NCBI RefSeq assembly: GCF_008124865.1
Contig: NZ_VNHY01000002.1
Span: forward strand, 372,001-436,000
DNA length: 64,000 bases
Direction: 5' to 3'
Origin: Fodinibius salinus
GTDB taxonomy: Bacteria; Bacteroidota; Rhodothermia; Balneolales; Balneolaceae
In this document: in pieces, positions 58,986 to 64,000 of the stretch
How the letters are laid out: every line of letters starts with the position of its first letter
Position numbering within the stretch: position 1 is the stretch's first letter
Position numbers and translations under genes: made by a program
The notes under the pieces: generated by a model
Database searches by the model: none
What the model was told of the DNA's origin: nothing
Seen by the model: only the letters and a program-made list of their open reading frames with translations

Positions 58986-61916
58986 ATGAACAGGCTACAA
59001 TTTTTCTTACCTTTTACTCTGTTTTTGCTTATTCCCCTTTCGGGAATGAGCCAGAGCCTACAACTGGCGGACTCCCTATACCAGACCGGCCGAGAATTTG
59101 ACAAGAACGGCAAGATGCAGCAGTCCGAATTTTATTATCACGAAGCCTATAATATGTATAGGGAATTCCAGGACACTGCATCATGGCTGAAGGCCGGCAA
59201 GGAATACGCCAGCGCCATGATGTGGCGTTCAAAAAATGAACAAGCCTTAACACTCTACCAAAAACTCCTTGCTGTTGATCATCCCGCCAATGACGCTTAC
59301 AATCGCGGGGACTTATACAACAGTATGGGATTGGCTTCTAGACGCAAGGGAAATCTTGATCAGGCCAATCGCTATTACCAAGAATCACTCCCGTTTTCAA
59401 AAAAATCCGGGGACAGCCTTCTTATTGGCGTTGTGTATAGCAATATTGGAAAAGTACAACAAGCCAGGGGACATTATTCAAAAGCAATGCAGCGCTTTAA
59501 ACAATCCCTGCCTTACCTCCGCGGTATAAATCAAAATCGTAATTTTGCCACCTCACTTAGCAATATTAGCAGTATTTACGAAGAGTTGTCCTTGTTTGAT
59601 AAGGCCTTAGAATATGTTAATAGAAGTCTCGAAATACATAAAGAAAACGGCAATGTCTATGAATTATGTAGCAGCTATAATCAATTGGGAAGTGTGCAAC
59701 AAAGTTTGGGAAACTACGACCAAGCCCTGATTTCGTATAATAAGAGTCTCGACTACAGCCACAAGGCCGGCACCCCAAAACAAACGGCGAGCACTCTTAA
59801 TGGTATTGGTCTTTTATATAAACGGCTGGGGAAGTACGATAAAGCCCTGGACTATTACCGGCAGAGCCTGACAATAAAAAAAGAGACGGGCAATCCGGGT
59901 TCTGTTGCAACCACTACCAATAATTTGGGTCAACTGCTGTGGGATCAGGAAAAATATGACGAGGCTGACAAGTATTTTCACAAAGCCTTAGCGTTACGCA
60001 AAAAAATAGGGAACCCTTATAAAATTTATTATTCCCTAAATGCGATGGCCGGGATGTATCTCGTCAAGCAAGAATATGAAGAGGCCAAAAGTTATGTGGA
60101 CCAGATAAAAGCCATTGGGGATTCCACTGATAACTACAATATGTTAAAGACAGCCTCTACTTATTTGGGACGTATTACCTCCGCCTCAGGCAACAACCAA
60201 TTGGCAATTCATCACTTCCAAAAAGCGTATGCCTACAGCAAGTATCTATCTACGGGCGACCAACTGCCACCGCTTAAAAAGCTAGCCAAGGAGTACCACA
60301 AAATAAATTCCGACAGTGCTCTTTTTTACGGGGAAAAAGCCATAAACATCGTTGAAAAAAAGCGCTCCAATGCAGGAGCACTTTCGGAGCTCAAATCCGG
60401 TTTTTTTGGACAGCACACAGACTTCTACACCGAGATGGCTTCATGGATGCTCACGTACACCCAGGACCTGTCGCGCGCCTATAAGCTGGTGGAGCAGGCC
60501 AAAGCCCGGTCGCTCAGTGATGAACTGGCACAGGCATCACAAAATATTGACCAAAAACTGCCCGAAAAAGTTCGGGTGGAACGCAGGGAAAAACAAAATC
60601 AGATTGACCGACTTTACACAAAGCTCGAAAACGCCGACAACTCTAAACAACGATCCAACATTGAGGATAAAATACGATCTAAAGAACTAAATTATGCGGC
60701 CTATGAGAATGAGCTTCACCAAAAGTATCCCGAGCTAAAATCTCTACAGTCACCCGAACCTATCAGCCTGCAGCGTGCCCAGTCGTTGACAGATGACCAG
60801 ACAGCCGTGCTCGAATATGCCGTTGCAGAAAACCAGCTTATCACTTTTCTGATTACGCCCAATGAGATACGCGCCGAGCAGGTTTCACTCTCCGGCGATG
60901 AGCCGCTGGGCGAACAGCTAACCAGTTTAGTTGGAGATTTTAAGAGTGCTATCCTTTCGAATGCTCCGCGCTCGCAGCTTCGGTCGCAATCCGCCAAGCT
61001 ATATAGCAGCCTTATAAAACCGTTCGAAAAAAACCTTAAGCGCATCTCTAACCTGATTATCGTCCCGGACGGGGCACTGGCATACCTGCCATTCGAAGCC
61101 CTTTCGCGCGGCGACCAATACTTAATTGAACGGTTCAACATCAAGTACGAACCATCACTCACCAGCCTGAATTTGCTTAAAGAATCGGAAACGCCAGACC
61201 GGCAGGGTTTACTTGCCGTAGCAGGATCGAACTTCTCAGAGCAAAACAGCCGCCAGCGTTCTTTTCAACAGTCTAATTTGTCTGGCCTCCCTTCAACCCT
61301 GATGGAAGTTGACTCTATTGCTACGAAGTTCAAAGAGGCGGCTATCTTAAAAGAAGATGAGGTATCAGAGCAGCGGTTCAAAGAAATGCTCGAAAAGAAC
61401 AGGTACCGCTATATCCACATGGCTACCCACGGTATCATTGATGAAAATAACCCCAGCCGAAGTGGGTTGACGCTTTCCGCTAAAAGAAAAATAACGGCCT
61501 CATCAAAAGAAGACGGCATGCTGCGCAGTTCCGAAATTTTTGGGCTTGATATCGATTCGGATATGGTGGTACTCAGCGCTTGCAATACCGGGCTGGGCAA
61601 AGTAGTTAAGGGCGAAGGCATTTTAGGTATGCAGCGTTCGTTTTTCTACGCCGGCACTTCTACCGTAGTTGTTAGCCTCTGGAATGTATATGACCGCTCT
61701 ACGGCATCGTTCATGAATGAGTTTTATAAGGCTCTTGTCAACAGCAAACCCCAAGAGAGCTGGACCGACAGCATGCTCCGCTGGGTTGGATGGAATGAGT
61801 CTATTCCTTTTGGACAAAAAGCCTCAGCCATGCGCCAGGCAAAACTAAAGATGATTAAGCATCCACTTTTTAATCATCCGGTTTACTGGGCTCCTTTTAT
61901 TGTTGTGGGACGATAG
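58986..61916 (+). CDS. Secreted TPR-CHAT protease-like protein
   Basis: 976 residues. Signal peptide ending GMSQ (~23), about nine tetratricopeptide repeats (~30-430; each with YNxxGxxxxxxGxYxxAxxYYxxSL), a coiled-coil stretch (~510-590), and a C-terminal CHAT domain (~640-976). The caspase-like dyad is present: His in RYIHMATHGIID (~812) and Cys in VVLSACNTGLGKVVKGEG (~866), with the following VVSLWNV. TPR-CHAT proteins are peptidases controlled by partners bound to the TPRs. Export makes it a periplasmic or surface enzyme. Substrate unknown. Confidence 0.92.
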   Translation: MNRLQFFLPFTLFLLIPLSGMSQSLQLADSLYQTGREFDKNGKMQQSEFYYHEAYNMYREFQDTASWLKAGKEYASAMMWRSKNEQALTLYQKLLAVDHPANDAYNRGDLYNSMGLASRRKGNLDQANRYYQESLPFSKKSGDSLLIGVVYSNIGKVQQARGHYSKAMQRFKQSLPYLRGINQNRNFATSLSNISSIYEELSLFDKALEYVNRSLEIHKENGNVYELCSSYNQLGSVQQSLGNYDQALISYNKSLDYSHKAGTPKQTASTLNGIGLLYKRLGKYDKALDYYRQSLTIKKETGNPGSVATTTNNLGQLLWDQEKYDEADKYFHKALALRKKIGNPYKIYYSLNAMAGMYLVKQEYEEAKSYVDQIKAIGDSTDNYNMLKTASTYLGRITSASGNNQLAIHHFQKAYAYSKYLSTGDQLPPLKKLAKEYHKINSDSALFYGEKAINIVEKKRSNAGALSELKSGFFGQHTDFYTEMASWMLTYTQDLSRAYKLVEQAKARSLSDELAQASQNIDQKLPEKVRVERREKQNQIDRLYTKLENADNSKQRSNIEDKIRSKELNYAAYENELHQKYPELKSLQSPEPISLQRAQSLTDDQTAVLEYAVAENQLITFLITPNEIRAEQVSLSGDEPLGEQLTSLVGDFKSAILSNAPRSQLRSQSAKLYSSLIKPFEKNLKRISNLIIVPDGALAYLPFEALSRGDQYLIERFNIKYEPSLTSLNLLKESETPDRQGLLAVAGSNFSEQNSRQRSFQQSNLSGLPSTLMEVDSIATKFKEAAILKEDEVSEQRFKEMLEKNRYRYIHMATHGIIDENNPSRSGLTLSAKRKITASSKEDGMLRSSEIFGLDIDSDMVVLSACNTGLGKVVKGEGILGMQRSFFYAGTSTVVVSLWNVYDRSTASFMNEFYKALVNSKPQESWTDSMLRWVGWNESIPFGQKASAMRQAKLKMIKHPLFNHPVYWAPFIVVGR

Positions 61917-62108
61917 GATCCTCTTTTCTTTCTGCTCTTTTAAGAAACTATATGGAGATATCATTCTATTCTGTCTTCGCTTGTGGGAATAGTCAGCACC
62001 TGCCTGGTCTTTGCTCTCGTTTTTGGGGATTTTCACCGTCGTTGGCATCAATATGATTACAGCACAGTAACCCCAATTTCTTAGTAAGCGTAGCTAAATA
62101 ATATTGCG

Positions 62109-62534
62109 CTACTCTTGCATTCGGGTCCAGTTCTCAATTTCAATAAATTGGGTTTGACCATCCTTCAAATTATAGACCAACCGGTCCGACAACGCTACAT
62201 CATCTGAGGTCTTCACTAACAACGAAGAAGCAATAACAATACGAGCATTGATAACAACGGTAGAGTCTGTCTTCTGTGTCATCTTCGGTTTAGATGACTT
62301 GCGCTGATTATAGATAACAGAGGAGGGCGATGCACTATCGGGCCAGTTTTTAACAGTCAAGGTAATATCAACTCCTTTTTCGGGCACATCAGAGTTTTGC
62401 TTCGGCGGATCCGACCATTTGGCGTATTTAGCAGTTACAATCTGCATTTCTGGTTTTTGCGTAGTATGTTTAGTGGAAGAGCAGCTAACAACGGCAAATA
62501 ACAACAGTAAAAAACTAACAATGCTCGTTTTCAT
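62109..62534 (-). CDS. Small lipoprotein of unknown function
   Basis: 141 residues. Lipobox VVSCSS (Cys at ~18). Mature part is beta-rich with DITLTVKNWPDSASPSSVIYN and a C-terminal FIEIENWTRMQE. No domain recognised. Transcribed divergently from the S41 gene. The neighbouring 61917-62108 has no confident feature. Confidence 0.65.
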   Translation of the reverse strand: MKTSIVSFLLLLFAVVSCSSTKHTTQKPEMQIVTAKYAKWSDPPKQNSDVPEKGVDITLTVKNWPDSASPSSVIYNQRKSSKPKMTQKTDSTVVINARIVIASSLLVKTSDDVALSDRLVYNLKDGQTQFIEIENWTRMQE

Positions 62535-62611
62535 AACATAAGATCTTATTAATTAGATGCATCTATTAATATAACCAAGATATTTCAACGTACTAACTTA
62601 ATGAATGTGAT

Positions 62612-64000
62612 ATGAAAAAAGTAAGTATTTTATCTCTGGCATTCCTAGTTGCAGTCATTGTAACGGGCTGCGGGGATGATCCAACTAGCTCAGAGTCAGA
62701 AGACGTCTCCTCTAAAAAACAGTTTGTCTATAATGCAATGAACTACTGGTATTACTGGCAGGGAGATGTGCCAGCACTTGCTGACAATCGATTTTCCAAC
62801 AATCAGAAGTTGAGCAGCTTTTTACAGGGCTTTTCTGATGCAGAGCAGCTCTTTAATGCCCTGCAATATTCCGAGGACGAATTTTCTTTCTTTATCGATG
62901 ATTATGAGGAGTTCGCAGACCAACAGGACGGTATTAATGCAGCCTTGGGAGTAAATTATGGCTTCATCGGTTTTCAAAACAGTAACGATATTGTCGGTTA
63001 CGCGCGATACATTATATCTGGTTCCCCGGCTGACGATGCTGGGTTACAACGGCTGGATCTATTTACGAAAGTAGATGGCACAGATTTAAATACAAGCAAT
63101 TATCGTCAGTTGCTATCCGACAATTCCGCCCATACCCTAACGCTTGCAACGATTAAAGAAACTTCGCAGGGTGTTGCCTTTGAAGATTCAACCCAAAAAT
63201 CAATCCAATCCGAAAAGGTGATAGAAAATCCAATCTATCTTTCTACGGTCATTGATACCAGCAATACCAAAATTGGATATATGATGTATAATGCCTTTCA
63301 GGATAATTCGCACCATGACCTGAATAGTGCATTCAATGATTTTAACAACCAAAATATTGATGAGCTTATCCTCGACCTACGTTATAACGGGGGCGGTACT
63401 ATCTTGACAAGTCAGCTTCTTTCTAGCCTTATATCAGGGTTAGACAACTCTAGTAAGTTTGGTGAGTTTTCCTATAACCAGAAGCGATCTGATCAAAATG
63501 AATCCGTATACTTTCTAGATAAAGTCCCTCTACAAAACGGTGAAGGGGATTTTGAACGCAACGATCAGGGAGAGTTTGTCAACACAGAACCCATGAATGA
63601 TCTGGGGCTCAATAAGGTGTATGTATTAACCAGCGGAGGAACCGCCTCGGCCAGCGAAGCACTCATCAACAGCCTTAACCCATTCATTGATGTTATTCTT
63701 ATCGGAACCCAGACGGTCGGCAAAGACCAAGGGTCTCTTACCTTATATGATGCGCCTGAACCTTATCTCAACAAGGATAAGGCCAACCCCGACCACAAAA
63801 AAGCCATTCAACCCATTGTTTTAAAAATTGTGAATTCAGCAGGTGACGATTATCCCGATGGATTTACTCCCTCTGCCAGTAACAATATTAGCGAATTAAC
63901 GGTTGAAAATATCCAAAAAAAGCCCGCTATCGGGAGTCCTGATGATCCTCTTTTGGGACGTGCTCTCAGTCTAATTACAGGGCAGTCGAAGTTCCAACAA
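62612..64000 (+). CDS. S41 family C-terminal-processing peptidase, lipoprotein (partial, runs off right end)
   Basis: 463 codons visible, open at the edge. ATG 62612 begins a signal peptide with lipobox VTGCGDD (Cys ~20). An N-terminal helical region carries YNAMNYWYYW, then a PDZ-like domain (YIISGSPADDAGLQRLDLFTKVDG), and the tail-specific protease core: LILDLRYNGGG, VYVLTSGGTASASEAL (Ser ~341-349) and GTQTVGKDQGS (Lys). These are typical of Bacteroidota S41 lipoproteins that trim periplasmic or surface proteins. Its stop lies outside the window. Confidence 0.9.
   Translation, partial: MKKVSILSLAFLVAVIVTGCGDDPTSSESEDVSSKKQFVYNAMNYWYYWQGDVPALADNRFSNNQKLSSFLQGFSDAEQLFNALQYSEDEFSFFIDDYEEFADQQDGINAALGVNYGFIGFQNSNDIVGYARYIISGSPADDAGLQRLDLFTKVDGTDLNTSNYRQLLSDNSAHTLTLATIKETSQGVAFEDSTQKSIQSEKVIENPIYLSTVIDTSNTKIGYMMYNAFQDNSHHDLNSAFNDFNNQNIDELILDLRYNGGGTILTSQLLSSLISGLDNSSKFGEFSYNQKRSDQNESVYFLDKVPLQNGEGDFERNDQGEFVNTEPMNDLGLNKVYVLTSGGTASASEALINSLNPFIDVILIGTQTVGKDQGSLTLYDAPEPYLNKDKANPDHKKAIQPIVLKIVNSAGDDYPDGFTPSASNNISELTVENIQKKPAIGSPDDPLLGRALSLITGQSKFQQ

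Noticed and set aside
61845-62108. Frames in the gap after the CHAT gene, including a minus-strand 68-aa frame and a plus-strand hydrophobic frame ending near 62081
   Set aside because: No good start codon or ribosome site for the hydrophobic frame, and the minus-strand one is basic and low in complexity; neither looks like a gene.
1-64000. CRISPR arrays, tRNA or rRNA genes, insertion sequences and phage genes
   Set aside because: No regularly spaced repeats, no cloverleaf-like or ribosomal sequence, and no transposase or integrase frame was recognised.

Overview
The window is a compact, moderately AT-rich bacterial chromosome segment. Its gene content points to the Bacteroidota/Balneolota/Rhodothermota side of the tree, and Balneolaceae is my best guess. 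The signs are TonB-dependent receptors and CarboxypepD_reg-type outer-membrane barrels, 6-bladed beta-propeller lipoproteins, NVEALA-like secreted peptides, UPF0489 and DUF3095 proteins, secreted TPR-CHAT and S41 proteases, and weak Shine-Dalgarno use. I recognise no rRNA, tRNA, CRISPR array, phage or insertion sequence.

Region 1 (1-10 kb, minus strand) is the accessory part. Between an RND permease (6905-9952) and an RND adaptor fragment (1-251) lie two tandem cassettes. Each has a short AraC-type regulator, a small Sec-exported Cys-rich peptide with an NVEALA-like precursor layout, a transcript hairpin, and a 6-bladed beta-propeller protein. Cassette A adds a MauE-type redox membrane protein and a small membrane/coiled-coil protein. 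Cassette B adds a redoxin-like protein and a complete signal peptidase I. The regulator genes share a ~325-bp direct repeat. I read the locus as a system that makes, oxidises, cleaves and perhaps displays or senses small disulfide peptides. It is my main candidate for an undescribed system.

Region 2 (11.6-20.9 kb, plus strand) is one tight operon: a DUF2064 nucleotidyl/glycosyltransferase-like protein, a TonB receptor, a YnjBCD-type ABC importer, an MTA/purine-nucleoside phosphorylase and an MtnK-like kinase. It forms a full outer-membrane-to-cytoplasm uptake and salvage route for an unidentified, probably nucleoside-like compound.

Region 3 (21-36 kb) is mixed housekeeping and surface biology: a MliC-like lipoprotein, DoxX, UPF0489, an outer-membrane barrel next to an OmpR-type two-component pair, a DUF3095 cyclase-like protein, S10 and S9 peptidases, KptA/Tpt1 with an altered catalytic motif, and a PAS/HisKA_2 kinase. 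Region 4 (36-42 kb) has a decayed metallophosphoesterase, arsR-arsM, a group II PLP decarboxylase, a TetR regulator with its operator, and an NfeD/slipin pair whose NfeD 3' end is frameshifted at a G run. Region 5 (42.9-47.4 kb) is an RND adaptor/permease operon.

Region 6 (47.4-54 kb) is a coherent sigma-54 regulon. An NtrC-type activator and its PAS kinase lie next to a porin-like gene, two YceI genes and a lone receiver protein. Three -24/-12 promoters and repeated TTGCA-N4-TGCAA palindromes, placed as enhancer sites, can be read directly. Region 7 (54-64 kb) holds DoxX-like and DinB proteins, an HTH gene with an acidic partner, a NUDIX hydrolase, a CDP-alcohol phosphatidyltransferase, FtsY, a 34-aa gene, a secreted TPR-CHAT protease, a lipoprotein and a truncated S41 protease.
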